Source: Chitinophaga filiformis
Lineage (GTDB): Bacteria > Bacteroidota > Bacteroidia > Chitinophagales > Chitinophagaceae
Direction of reading: 5' to 3'
Assembly (NCBI RefSeq): GCF_900102545.1
Contig: NZ_FNBN01000004.1
Location: 248,001-312,000, forward strand
Length of the DNA stretch: 64,000 nucleotides
How positions within the stretch are numbered: the first letter of the stretch is position 1; each line of letters opens with the position of its first letter. Below are positions 44,560 through 52,209 of the stretch, in pieces. A program made the position numbers and the translations under genes. The notes under the pieces were generated by a model. It saw nothing but the letters and a program-made list of their open reading frames with translations, searched no databases and was not told the origin of the DNA.

Positions 44560-46407
44560 TTACAGCATTTCTTTGATCTTCGTTACCAGTTCTCCTTTAG
44601 TGATAGGCACACCCATGATCTTGTTATAACCTACCGCATCAATCAGGAAATGTTCACGGATGATCTTAATGAGCTGACCATTGTTGATCTCAGGGATCAA
44701 CACTTTGTCATAGCTGTGCAGGATCTCTGCCAGGTTCTTAGGGAACGGACGCAGGTACCTGATGTGTGCATGCGCTACTGCATGTCCCTCTGCCAGCAGT
44801 TCCAGTACGGCACTTTTGATAGCGCCATAGGTAGAACCCCAGCCAAGTACCAGCACCTTACCTTTTTCAGGGCCCAGCTCTATCTCCTGAGGAGGAATGT
44901 GATCAGCGATCTTGTCGACCTTCTCCTGGCGGATACGCACCATTAACTGGTGGTTTTCCGGATCATAGCTCACGTTACCGGTGATGTTCTGTTTTTCCAG
45001 ACCACCAATGCGGTGTTCCAGTCCTGGTGTACCAGGTACTGCCCACGGACGTACCAGGTTCTCATCGCGGTGATAAGGCAGGAATTGCTCCTCTCCTTCT
45101 TCCAGTCCTTTCTTGAACTTTACAGGAATAGCTGGCAGGTCCTTGCTTTGCGGGAAACGCCAGGGTTCTGCACCGTTTGCAATGTAACCATCGCTCAGGA
45201 AGATCACCGGCGTCATATGTGCAACAGAAATGCGGAAAGCTTCAAATACAGCATTGAAACAATCCGATGGAGTTGATGCAGATACGATCGGCATCGGACA
45301 CTCCCCGTTACGGCCATAATAAGCCTGCAGGAGGTCGGATTGCTCTGTTTTAGTAGGCAGACCAGTGGATGGTCCTCCACGCTGAATATTGATGATCAGC
45401 AGCGGGATTTCCAGCATTACGGCCAGCCCCATTGCTTCACCTTTCAGGGCCATACCAGGACCAGAGGTAGTCGTAACACCCATATGTCCACCGTAGGAAG
45501 CACCAATAGCAGAGGTAATACCCGCTATCTCGTCTTCTGCCTGGAAGGTACGGATGCCAAAATTCTTATAACGGCTCAGTTCGTGCAGGATATCGGACGC
45601 CGGTGTGATGGGGTAAGTCCCCAGGAAAACCGGCAGATTAGCCTTCTGGCTGGCTGCAATCAGACCATAAGCCAGGGCAGTATTACCAGTAATGCTGCGG
45701 TAAGTACCAGGCTCCATACGGGCCTTTTCCACATGGAAACGGGTGCTGAAAGCCTCCACCGTATCTGCGAAGTTGTACCCGGCATGTAATGCCTTCAGGT
45801 TACTATCCAGGATATCCTGTTTCTTGCCAAATTTCTCATTCAGGAAGTTCTCGGTGCTTTCCAGGTTACGGTCGTATAACCAGTACAGGAAGCCCAGCAC
45901 GAACATGTTCTTTGCACGGTCTTTCTCCTTCATACCCAGGTTCACGTCCTTCAGCGCTTCACGTGTCATTTTGGTCACGTCCATGGTATGCAGCTGATAG
46001 GGTTGCAGGGAACCGTCTTCCAGTGGATTTACCCCATCAGGGTAATTGGCCAGACGCAGGTTCTTTGCATCGAAACCATCGGTATTGGCGATGATGATAC
46101 CGCCTTTCTTCAGGCTTTTCAGGTTAGCCTTCAGCGCCGCAGCATTCATAGCTACCAGCACATCACAGGCATCACCGGGAGTGAATATGCGGTTGGAGGA
46201 AAAATGCAGCTGGAAGCCGCTCACACCTGGCAGGGTTCCCTGCGGGGCGCGTATTTCTGCCGGGAAGTCCGGGAATGTGCTCAAGTCATTGCCAACCAAC
46301 GCAGTGTTATTGGAGAACTGGGTACCGGTAAGCTGCATCCCGTCTCCACTGTCGCCGGCAAATTTTATCACTACATCTTCTATCTGTTGAACCGAAATAT
46401 TTGACAT
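44560..46407 (-). CDS. korA: 2-oxoacid:ferredoxin oxidoreductase, fused gamma-alpha subunit
   Basis: 615 aa. The N-terminal third is the gamma domain (IKFAGDSGDGMQLTG, PQGTLPGVSGFQLHF). The rest is the alpha/pyrimidine-binding domain (GTYPITPASDILHELS, AEDEIAGITSAIGASYGG, TTSGPGMALKGEAMG, LIINIQRGGPSTGLPTK). Such subunits need a separate beta (thiamine-diphosphate and Fe-S) subunit to make or consume 2-oxoglutarate. That gene normally follows directly. Here a terminator follows and no beta subunit lies in the window, so its partner is either elsewhere or lost. 2-oxoglutarate is the likely but unproven substrate. Confidence 0.9.
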   Translation of the reverse strand: MSNISVQQIEDVVIKFAGDSGDGMQLTGTQFSNNTALVGNDLSTFPDFPAEIRAPQGTLPGVSGFQLHFSSNRIFTPGDACDVLVAMNAAALKANLKSLKKGGIIIANTDGFDAKNLRLANYPDGVNPLEDGSLQPYQLHTMDVTKMTREALKDVNLGMKEKDRAKNMFVLGFLYWLYDRNLESTENFLNEKFGKKQDILDSNLKALHAGYNFADTVEAFSTRFHVEKARMEPGTYRSITGNTALAYGLIAASQKANLPVFLGTYPITPASDILHELSRYKNFGIRTFQAEDEIAGITSAIGASYGGHMGVTTTSGPGMALKGEAMGLAVMLEIPLLIINIQRGGPSTGLPTKTEQSDLLQAYYGRNGECPMPIVSASTPSDCFNAVFEAFRISVAHMTPVIFLSDGYIANGAEPWRFPQSKDLPAIPVKFKKGLEEGEEQFLPYHRDENLVRPWAVPGTPGLEHRIGGLEKQNITGNVSYDPENHQLMVRIRQEKVDKIADHIPPQEIELGPEKGKVLVLGWGSTYGAIKSAVLELLAEGHAVAHAHIRYLRPFPKNLAEILHSYDKVLIPEINNGQLIKIIREHFLIDAVGYNKIMGVPITKGELVTKIKEML

Positions 46408-46816
46408 TGAATATCTTATTTAACTGTCCTTTGTTTTCAGGCCGTAAATTTAATAATTCGTTAGGTAGTAACCATTGATATATTAAATGTTAGATGCTAA
46501 AGCCAGTAATGACAAAAGTACACAAACCTGATAGACTTTTAAGTTCCGGAAGGTATAGCTATATGTTATGGCTCATAACTTTAAGTAATTGCCACGATAT
46601 GGCTGTGTCCAGTTGCCTGCCTGCATATACGCCTTGCTGATACAACAAAGCTATTTTAAGTTTGTCATCTATTGTTTATGTATTCCGGAATTTGATTGGT
46701 AGTGCCGTATAACAACTGATTTTCAGCTATTTGCCCCTTACATTACAACTACCACTAATAAATAGTGATTAATTATGATTGAAATTGTAATTTAGTGTAC
46801 TAAATTTTTTTATACC
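46408..46816. other. Divergent intergenic region korA / BI-1 gene
   Basis: 409 nt, A+T-rich. CAAAAGTA at 46513-46520 gives TACTTTTG on the minus strand, a match to the -7 element 106 nt upstream of korA. A good -33 is lacking. No gene or RNA recognised in the rest. Confidence 0.5.
46513..46520 (-). promoter_or_regulatory. Candidate -7 element of korA
   Basis: The minus strand reads TACTTTTG (TAnnTTTG). The predicted leader is about 100 nt. The -33 region is weak. Confidence 0.35.
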
Positions 46817-47557
46817 ATGGCATTATTTCAATCCAATAACCCTGTATTTAATGAAAAGGTACTTCAGAAAGCGGGAAGCTCCCAGGCTGAAGGCACAATG
46901 ACCATCAAAGGGACAATCAACAAAATGGCCTTCCTGCTAGTACTGGTAATGGCCGCAGCAGTATATGCATGGGGTGCTCCTGCAAGACAACAGGATATTA
47001 TGCCTTTCCTGTGGGGAGGCGCTCTCGGTGGTTTCGTACTGGCCATCGTCATCACTTTCAAAAAAGAATGGGCACAATATCTGGCGCCGGCCTATGCACT
47101 GGCAGAAGGTCTGTTCCTGGGTGTAATCTCTGTATTATATAGTGAGTTATACGACGGTATCGTATTGCAGGCAGTGGGTATCACATTTGCTACTTTCCTG
47201 GCCATGCTGGTACTGTACAGAACCCGTATCATTCGTGCTACTGAGAAATTCAAAGCTATTGTATTCACAGCTACAGCTGGTATCGCGCTGTTCTATTTAC
47301 TGGCATTTGTATTGAGCTTCTTCAACATTCGTATACCTTTCCTTCATGAAGGCAGCACTATAGGTATCATCTTCTCTCTGGTAGTAGTATGTATTGCTGC
47401 GCTGAATCTCGTTATCGACTTCGATCTGATCGAGACTGGTGCTGCTCAGGGTGCTCCTAAATATTTCGAGTGGTATGCCTCCTTCGGCCTGCTGGTTACA
47501 CTGATATGGCTGTACCTGGAAATACTGCGTCTCTTGTCCAAACTCAGCAAAAGATAA
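46817..47557 (+). CDS. Bax inhibitor-1/YccA family membrane protein
   Basis: 246 aa. About seven membrane helices follow a 30-residue soluble N-terminus. Family features include MTIKGTINKMAFLLVLV, the EGLFLGVIS turn and the C-terminal NLVIDFDLIETGAAQGAPK with the acidic pair implicated in proton/Ca gating. Bacterial members are Ca2+/H+-leak-type channels that may act with FtsH. Its transcript ends at the hairpin at 47583. Confidence 0.92.
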   Translation: MALFQSNNPVFNEKVLQKAGSSQAEGTMTIKGTINKMAFLLVLVMAAAVYAWGAPARQQDIMPFLWGGALGGFVLAIVITFKKEWAQYLAPAYALAEGLFLGVISVLYSELYDGIVLQAVGITFATFLAMLVLYRTRIIRATEKFKAIVFTATAGIALFYLLAFVLSFFNIRIPFLHEGSTIGIIFSLVVVCIAALNLVIDFDLIETGAAQGAPKYFEWYASFGLLVTLIWLYLEILRLLSKLSKR

Positions 47558-47582
47558 TATTCTTCTAATAGATAGATAGTAT

Positions 47583-47611
47583 AAAAGCCCGCACAAATGT
47601 GCGGGCTTTTT
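47583..47611 (+). terminator. Terminator after the BI-1 gene
   Basis: AAAAGCCCGCAC / GTGCGGGCTTTT, a perfect 12-bp stem with an AAAT loop, followed by T. Confidence 0.92.
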
Positions 47612-47814
47612 GTTGGCAGGATGCGTCATTTTGTTGTCCCCTTTCTCCATTCTGACATGACCATATTGCACGTCCTGTCAGGCATTTGTTAAGGCCAGGC
47701 CCTCTACTGTTAAAGCCTTCGTAAAGGAATGTTAAAAACTGCCACATAGTTTTATTATAACGCCGGTGGCATGGTAATTGATTTTTACTAGTCAGTTCTT
47801 TAGATTATATATCT

Positions 47815-47829
47815 CAAGCAATATGCTTG
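47815..47829. promoter_or_regulatory. 15-bp palindrome, possible operator
   Basis: CAAGCA-ATA-TGCTTG, two perfect 6-bp arms, lies 39 nt upstream of the start at 47868. The symmetry suggests a dimeric regulator site, but there is no known match. Confidence 0.35.
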
Positions 47830-47867
47830 CACCACAGACCATTATATCACTTTAATAATCTGGTAAA

Positions 47868-48185
47868 ATGAGATCAGTCAGAGTAAGCATATTCGCCCTA
47901 GTAGCTGCAGCAATAGCAGTGCTTGCCTTCCGTAATACGGATGGAGGTACGATATCCGGTAAAGTAGCTCCTTTAGATGGTGCCAGCATGGTCTGGGCCG
48001 TTAAGGATGCAGATTCACTGAAAACGGATATAGCTGACGGAACATTCAATCTGCAGGGCGCCGAGGAAGGCACTTATACAGTGATCATTAATGCGAAAAT
48101 GCCTTTTAGGAATGTGACCATTTCTAATGTAAGGGTAGAGGAAGGAAAAGTGACCGACCTGGGCGAGATAAAATTAGAACAATAG
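47868..48185 (+). CDS. Small exported CarboxypepD-reg-like protein
   Basis: 105 aa. A hydrophobic N-terminus (residues about 5-22) is a signal or anchor. The rest is a single carboxypeptidase-regulatory-like beta sandwich (TISGKVAPLDGASMVWAV, GTFNLQGAEEGTYTVIIN, VEEGKVTDLGEIKLEQ). Such domains fold as surface modules; alone it has no evident enzymatic role. It is followed by a hairpin terminator. Confidence 0.7.
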   Translation: MRSVRVSIFALVAAAIAVLAFRNTDGGTISGKVAPLDGASMVWAVKDADSLKTDIADGTFNLQGAEEGTYTVIINAKMPFRNVTISNVRVEEGKVTDLGEIKLEQ

Positions 48186-48223
48186 ATAAAGAAAGCAATA
48201 GTTGGTTTTCATAGGGGTTAATC

Positions 48224-48264
48224 AAAAAGCCGGTTCCATACGTCTGTATGGCCGGCTCTTTTTT
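48224..48264 (+). terminator. Terminator after the CarboxypepD-reg-like gene
   Basis: AGCCGG-TT-CCATAC / GTATGG-CCGGCT hairpin (48228-48233 outer arm, 48252-48257) with a two-nt bulge, followed by a long T-run. Confidence 0.85.
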
Positions 48265-48334
48265 TTGTGTCATATTTCACCCTTCTAGGGGTAGTTGTTC
48301 CCTCCGCCGTTATAAGATAAAGCCCCTTTGACAT

Positions 48335-49093
48335 ATGAAAAAGACCAATAATAGGAAGAGTCTTCTCTATAACAGATGGAAAACGATCGGATGGGAATTA
48401 CTGCTACTGGCAGTCTTTAATATTATGCTGGCATCTTGTGATAAAGAGAGGTTGTCCGGATCTGGTTATGTGGTCAGTGAAACCCGGGAAACAGGTGTAT
48501 TCACTGATGTGGAAGTGGATGGTCCTATGCATGTACACCTGCAGCAAGGCTCTCCGGCCCCTGTACAGATCACGGCAGAAGACAACCTGATGCGCGTTAT
48601 CGATACCTACGTGAGTGGTACTACACTGCATGTGCGTATTAAAAGTGGCGTAAGCCTGCATAACACCAGGGACATTGATATTTATCTTAAATCCGCCACC
48701 TACAATTCTGTATTTTTTTCCGGTTCAGGCAGTGTGGAAAGCCTGGATACTATAAGAACAGACAGGTTTGAATATAGATTGGATGGTAGTGGCAATGCCC
48801 GGTTTCCGATCATAACCAACAGGCTTGAAACAGAGATCAACGGAAGCGGAGACATCCAGTTGAATGGCAGCGCAAATATCTTCCACAGCAACATCGACGG
48901 CAGCGGAGATGTGCGGGGGATGGACTTTTATTGTGAGGATGCCGATATATCTGTTAAAGGCTCCGGCGGACATACACTAAATGTATCCCACTCCCTGGAT
49001 GTAAGCATACGCGGCAGCGGAGAAGTGAGATACAGAGGTGCAGCCGTTGTCAGAACAGACATTGCAGGGTCAGGAAAAGTCATTAAATTATAA
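48335..49093 (+). CDS. Head GIN domain (DUF2807) lipoprotein
   Basis: 252 aa. The signal includes a lipobox near residue 34 (NIMLASC). The DUF2807/head-GIN body is right-handed beta-helix-like, with regularly spaced Gly-Ser-Gly turns: FSGSGSVESLDT, DGSGNARFPI, NGSGDIQLNG, DGSGDVRGMD, KGSGGHTLNV, RGSGEVRYRG, AGSGKVIKL. It is probably a surface or periplasmic adhesin-like scaffold. It lies just upstream of the sigma/FecR pair, with about 100 nt between, and could be a regulatory target, but this is only positional. Confidence 0.88.
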   Translation: MKKTNNRKSLLYNRWKTIGWELLLLAVFNIMLASCDKERLSGSGYVVSETRETGVFTDVEVDGPMHVHLQQGSPAPVQITAEDNLMRVIDTYVSGTTLHVRIKSGVSLHNTRDIDIYLKSATYNSVFFSGSGSVESLDTIRTDRFEYRLDGSGNARFPIITNRLETEINGSGDIQLNGSANIFHSNIDGSGDVRGMDFYCEDADISVKGSGGHTLNVSHSLDVSIRGSGEVRYRGAAVVRTDIAGSGKVIKL

Positions 49094-49184
49094 TTTCTCG
49101 AAAGCGTCACACATGCAGGCTAGCTACATAGCAGCATTTTCAGGTACTGCCAGCAGTTTTGTGAGCAGGAATAAGGACAAAACC

Positions 49185-49192
49185 TATTTTTG
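49185..49192 (+). promoter_or_regulatory. -7 element at the ECF sigma gene start
   Basis: TATTTTTG is an exact TAnnTTTG match ending 4 nt before the chosen ATG at 49197. A TTTTG sits at 49157-49161 (23-nt spacer, slightly long). If used, the mRNA would be almost leaderless, or the next in-frame start would be used. Confidence 0.4.
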
Positions 49193-49196
49193 TACT

Positions 49197-49784
49197 ATGC
49201 CGGAAAATGCACAACTACAAAAACTTTTACAGGAGAATGAAGAGGCCTTTATGGAAACGCTCTTCAGGACCTATTTTCCCTTTGTCTGTAAGACAATTTA
49301 CCGCATTGTTCAGGACAATGCCACCGCTGAAGATCTTGCACAGGATGTGTTTATCAAGATCTGGAACCGCCGCTCGGAGCTTCAGCAGGTTTACTTTAAA
49401 GCTTATTTGCACAGAGCAGGTATTAATATGGCACTGGATTATATTGATAAGAACAAACGCAGAGGAGTTCATATGCCTATAGAGGACTATATGGAGCCTG
49501 TTCAGGCAGCCCCACAGGGCGGCAGTCTGCAGCAAACCACCCGGCATATACAGCAGGCTATTGACAAGCTTCCTGAGAAATGCCGCGAGATTTTTATACT
49601 CAGCCGTTATGAAGAACTTTCCTACAAAGAAATCGCGAGCACACTCAATATTTCAGTTAAAACAGTGGAAAACCAGATGATCACCGCTTTAAAAAAACTC
49701 AGGGTATCCTTACAGGATTATCTGCAGGTGATGGTGCTATTCCTGGCAAGCGCCGCTATTTATCCTTTACTTTTACAATTTTAA
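49197..49784 (+). CDS. RNA polymerase ECF sigma factor (Bacteroidota type)
   Basis: 195 aa from the ATG at 49197 (MPENAQLQKLLQENEE); longer starts read into the upstream gene. Sigma region 2 is at residues about 18-60 (RTYFPFVCKTIYRIVQDNATAEDLAQDVF) if read in two parts, and region 4 at about 120-175 (LPEKCREIFILSRYEELS, YKEIASTLNISVKTVEN). The C-terminus is a short hydrophobic tail. The gene precedes fecR by 4 nt, which is the usual sigma/anti-sigma pair. It probably directs genes outside this window, since no SusC/SusD pair follows. Confidence 0.93.
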   Translation: MPENAQLQKLLQENEEAFMETLFRTYFPFVCKTIYRIVQDNATAEDLAQDVFIKIWNRRSELQQVYFKAYLHRAGINMALDYIDKNKRRGVHMPIEDYMEPVQAAPQGGSLQQTTRHIQQAIDKLPEKCREIFILSRYEELSYKEIASTLNISVKTVENQMITALKKLRVSLQDYLQVMVLFLASAAIYPLLLQF

Positions 49785-49788
49785 GAGC

Positions 49789-50772
49789 ATGTCGTACACC
49801 TTTGACCATATAGAATCGTTGATTGTGCGCTCGCTGGAAGGCGATCTTAGCCCGGCAGAGCAGGAAGAGCTGCAAAGCTGGCTGGAGGAAGATGACGCTA
49901 ATCGCCGGTATTACGGTGAACTTCAAAGAACCTGGGACCTGACCGCTACTGCGGACGCAGACATAGCACCGGATGTTGAAGCCAACTGGGCCAGCTTTAA
50001 CAGTAAGCTACAGGCCAGCAGCCAACCAACCGGTATTGTTCGCAGTTTCCGCTGGTACGCCCTCCGTGCTGCCGCCGCTGTTCTCTTACTGGGAGGCGCA
50101 GCAACTGCCTGGTACATGTTGAATGCACCCCGGCAGATTACGATACAGACAGCGGCCAATGAAACCAATATTATTGCCCTGCCCGACGGTACCAAAGCAT
50201 TTATCAATAAGAACAGCAGCCTGCGTTACGCCAGCAACTTCAATAAAGGAGAAAGAGCCATCCACCTTGAAGGGGAAGCATATTTTGATGTAGTGAAAGA
50301 CGATGCCCATCCCTTTGTAGTCTATACCTCCCGTACAAGAACACAGGTGCTCGGCACTACCTTCGATGTAAAGGCTTATGCGGTACAACCGGTAGAAGTG
50401 TTTGTACTCAGCGGAAAGGTGGCCGTATCAGACCAGGAAAAGGATTCAAAAGAAGTGGTACTGACAGAAGGCAGGAAAGTGACGCTGGGTAAAGATCAGC
50501 AACTGGCAGAAGATGCCATTTCCAATCACGATTTCATTGCCTGGAAGGACAATATCATGGTCTTTAATGATGAGCCTATCCGTAATGTGATCAGGAAAGC
50601 AGAGGCTTTATATGGGGTAAAAATCGTTGCTGATGAGAGTGTAGCTAACTATAATCTTAAGACAAGAATAACGCCTGATGAGCCGCTGGAACAGGTACTG
50701 GACGTAATTGCAGCAAGTGCGAATGCCAGCTGGGAGAAAGAGGGAGATGTATATAAGCTGAATAGGAAATAA
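49789..50772 (+). CDS. FecR family anti-sigma factor
   Basis: 327 aa. The cytoplasmic anti-sigma part is residues about 1-80 (EGDLSPAEQEELQSWLEED). A single membrane helix spans about 84-105. The periplasmic FecR domain has IALPDGTKAFINKNSSLRYA, HLEGEAYFDVVKD and GTTFDVKAY. The C-terminus is a DUF4974 (secretin/STN-like) module (VFNDEPIRNVIRKAEALY). These proteins receive a signal from a TonB receptor and control the sigma factor. No receptor gene is next to it; a terminator follows. Confidence 0.93.
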   Translation: MSYTFDHIESLIVRSLEGDLSPAEQEELQSWLEEDDANRRYYGELQRTWDLTATADADIAPDVEANWASFNSKLQASSQPTGIVRSFRWYALRAAAAVLLLGGAATAWYMLNAPRQITIQTAANETNIIALPDGTKAFINKNSSLRYASNFNKGERAIHLEGEAYFDVVKDDAHPFVVYTSRTRTQVLGTTFDVKAYAVQPVEVFVLSGKVAVSDQEKDSKEVVLTEGRKVTLGKDQQLAEDAISNHDFIAWKDNIMVFNDEPIRNVIRKAEALYGVKIVADESVANYNLKTRITPDEPLEQVLDVIAASANASWEKEGDVYKLNRK

Positions 50773-50856
50773 CAGAGGATAAAAGTCACGTAGATCGCTT
50801 CATTAGGAAGCTGTGTGTTTGTAGCGGGTGATAACCCTGAGGAAAATAACAAAATA

Positions 50857-50891
50857 AAAAAAGGTGGTCTGTTTGTCAGACCACCTTTTTT
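50857..50891. terminator. Bidirectional terminator between fecR and the 2H gene
   Basis: Perfect 15-bp stem AAAAAAGGTGGTCTG / CAGACCACCTTTTTT with a 5-nt loop. T-runs are present on both strands. Confidence 0.95.
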
Positions 50892-50895
50892 ATTA

Positions 50896-52200
50896 TCAGG
50901 CTCCTCCCAGTTTGCATTTCTGCAAAACTTCCCAGGATTTGCCATTATGACGGAGGAAGTACAGGTTATTCACCTTGAAGGTAGCTTTATACTCCTGATT
51001 TTCGTACTCAGGCCATGCTTTTTCAAACTGCGCATCTTCCAGGTCTTTGAAGGCCACGGTTACATGCGGAGTGAAGCCGGTACGTGCCAGCATAGTACTG
51101 AAACCAAATTCCTTACGCAGGAAGTTGATCAGCTGTCTGTGCAGGGCGCTCATTGTTTCGCTCTTTTCCACGTTGATGAACAGAACGCGGTTCTGTTTAT
51201 TCGGGAAGGTACCGAAACCATTGAGGGAAACCTCAAATGGAGCCTGTGATTTAGCGAATTCTGCCAGTTCATCACAGAAAGCTTTTTCCAGTGCCGGATC
51301 TGCTGTGAAAGGTACCTGGAGGGTGATATGCGGCAGTACTTTCAGCGCATATACCGGTCCATATTTTTCAGCAAATTCCTGCTTTATTTTAATGATCTCC
51401 TTACCTACTTCAGCAGTAGGGAGTAAGGCGATAAAATAAATCTTGTTATCAGGTTTTGGTGTAAACGGTTTTCTGCCGCCACCAAAGCTTGGACGGCCAC
51501 CGCCACGGTTTCCACCGCCGCCACCGCCACGGTTGTAGCCGCCACCACCGCCACCGCGATTGTAGCCACCACCGCCGCCGCCACGATTGTAGCCGCCACC
51601 ACCGCCACCGCGATCGTAACCACCACCGCCGCCGCCACGATTGTAGCCGCCACCACCGCCACCGCGGTCGTAACCACCACCACCGCCGCCGCGATCGTAA
51701 CCACCACCGCCGCCACCGCGATTGTAGCCGCCACCACCGCCACCGCGATCGTAACCACCACCACCGCCACCACGGTCATAACCACCACCGCCGCCGCGAT
51801 CGTAACCGCCGCCGCCACCGCGATTGTAACCACCGCCACCGCCTTCACGGTCGCCATAGCCACCTCCACGGTTATAGCCGCCACCACCGCCACCGCGGTC
51901 GTAACCACCACCACCATCACGGTCGTAGCCACCGCCACCACCGTATCCTCCATTGTCGCGCGGGCGATATCCACCGCCGCCGCCATCACGATCCCCACGA
52001 TTATAACCGCCGCCGCCTTCACGGTCAGAGTTAAAAGGTCTGTCATTGTCCCGGTTATAACCACCGGGTCTACCCTCTCTTTCACTATTAAAATCGGGTT
52101 TGAAGTAACCGCTTGGTCTCTCCTTATTGGGATCTTGGTCTTTCTCTGTACCAGGAGGAGAGTAGGGCCTGCGGGGGCGTTCGTTTCTCTCAAAAGTCAT
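50896..52200 (-). CDS. 2'-5' RNA ligase-like 2H phosphoesterase with long Gly/Tyr/Arg repeat domain
   Basis: 434 aa. Residues 1-60 are charged. Residues 62-235 are a low-complexity repeat with about 15 copies of Y(D/N)RG, mostly spaced every 10 residues by poly-Gly, like RGG/GYR regions of RNA-binding and condensate-forming proteins. The 2H phosphoesterase domain (about 252-434) has the two catalytic HxT motifs, H291-x-T293 (LPHITLQVPF) and H379-x-T381 (TPHVTVAF), so it can be active as a cyclic-phosphodiesterase or ligase on RNA ends. Most 2H proteins are only about 180 aa, so the repeat is an added domain. It starts 9 nt after kynU; the two could share a transcript. Confidence 0.88.
   Translation of the reverse strand: MTFERNERPRRPYSPPGTEKDQDPNKERPSGYFKPDFNSEREGRPGGYNRDNDRPFNSDREGGGGYNRGDRDGGGGGYRPRDNGGYGGGGGYDRDGGGGYDRGGGGGGYNRGGGYGDREGGGGGYNRGGGGGYDRGGGGGYDRGGGGGGYDRGGGGGGYNRGGGGGGYDRGGGGGGYDRGGGGGGYNRGGGGGGYDRGGGGGGYNRGGGGGGYNRGGGGGGYNRGGGGGGNRGGGRPSFGGGRKPFTPKPDNKIYFIALLPTAEVGKEIIKIKQEFAEKYGPVYALKVLPHITLQVPFTADPALEKAFCDELAEFAKSQAPFEVSLNGFGTFPNKQNRVLFINVEKSETMSALHRQLINFLRKEFGFSTMLARTGFTPHVTVAFKDLEDAQFEKAWPEYENQEYKATFKVNNLYFLRHNGKSWEVLQKCKLGGA
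51496..52017. repeat. Coding minisatellite for the Gly/Tyr/Arg repeat
   Basis: About 520 nt of tandem near-30-nt units encoding G6-Y-(D/N)-R-G and shorter variants. On the plus strand the units read as CCACC(G) blocks separated by ATTGTA, ATCGTA or GTCGTA. Several frames are open on both strands, an effect of repeated GGN/CCN codons. Unit number is likely to vary between strains through slippage or recombination. Confidence 0.9.
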
Positions 52201-52209
52201 CTTACTTAA

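Larger units (their letters stand above)
47558..47867 (+). other. Intergenic region after the BI-1 gene
   Basis: 310 nt holding the terminator at 47583-47611 and a 15-bp palindrome at 47815-47829. No gene recognised. The remaining sequence is A+T-rich. Confidence 0.5.

Noticed and set aside
51496..52017. CRISPR-like array
   Set aside because: The tandem units have no spacers of unique sequence and encode an in-frame Gly/Tyr/Arg repeat.
51489..52034. Long plus-strand open frame rich in His and Arg opposite the Gly repeat
   Set aside because: It arises from repeat codons on the other strand, has no start context or homologous domain, and overlaps a well-supported gene.
51405..52193. Second minus-strand frame of about 260 codons rich in Ala/Val/Thr within the 2H gene
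   Set aside because: It is another frame of the same repeat; the other frame has conserved HxT motifs and a better N-terminus.
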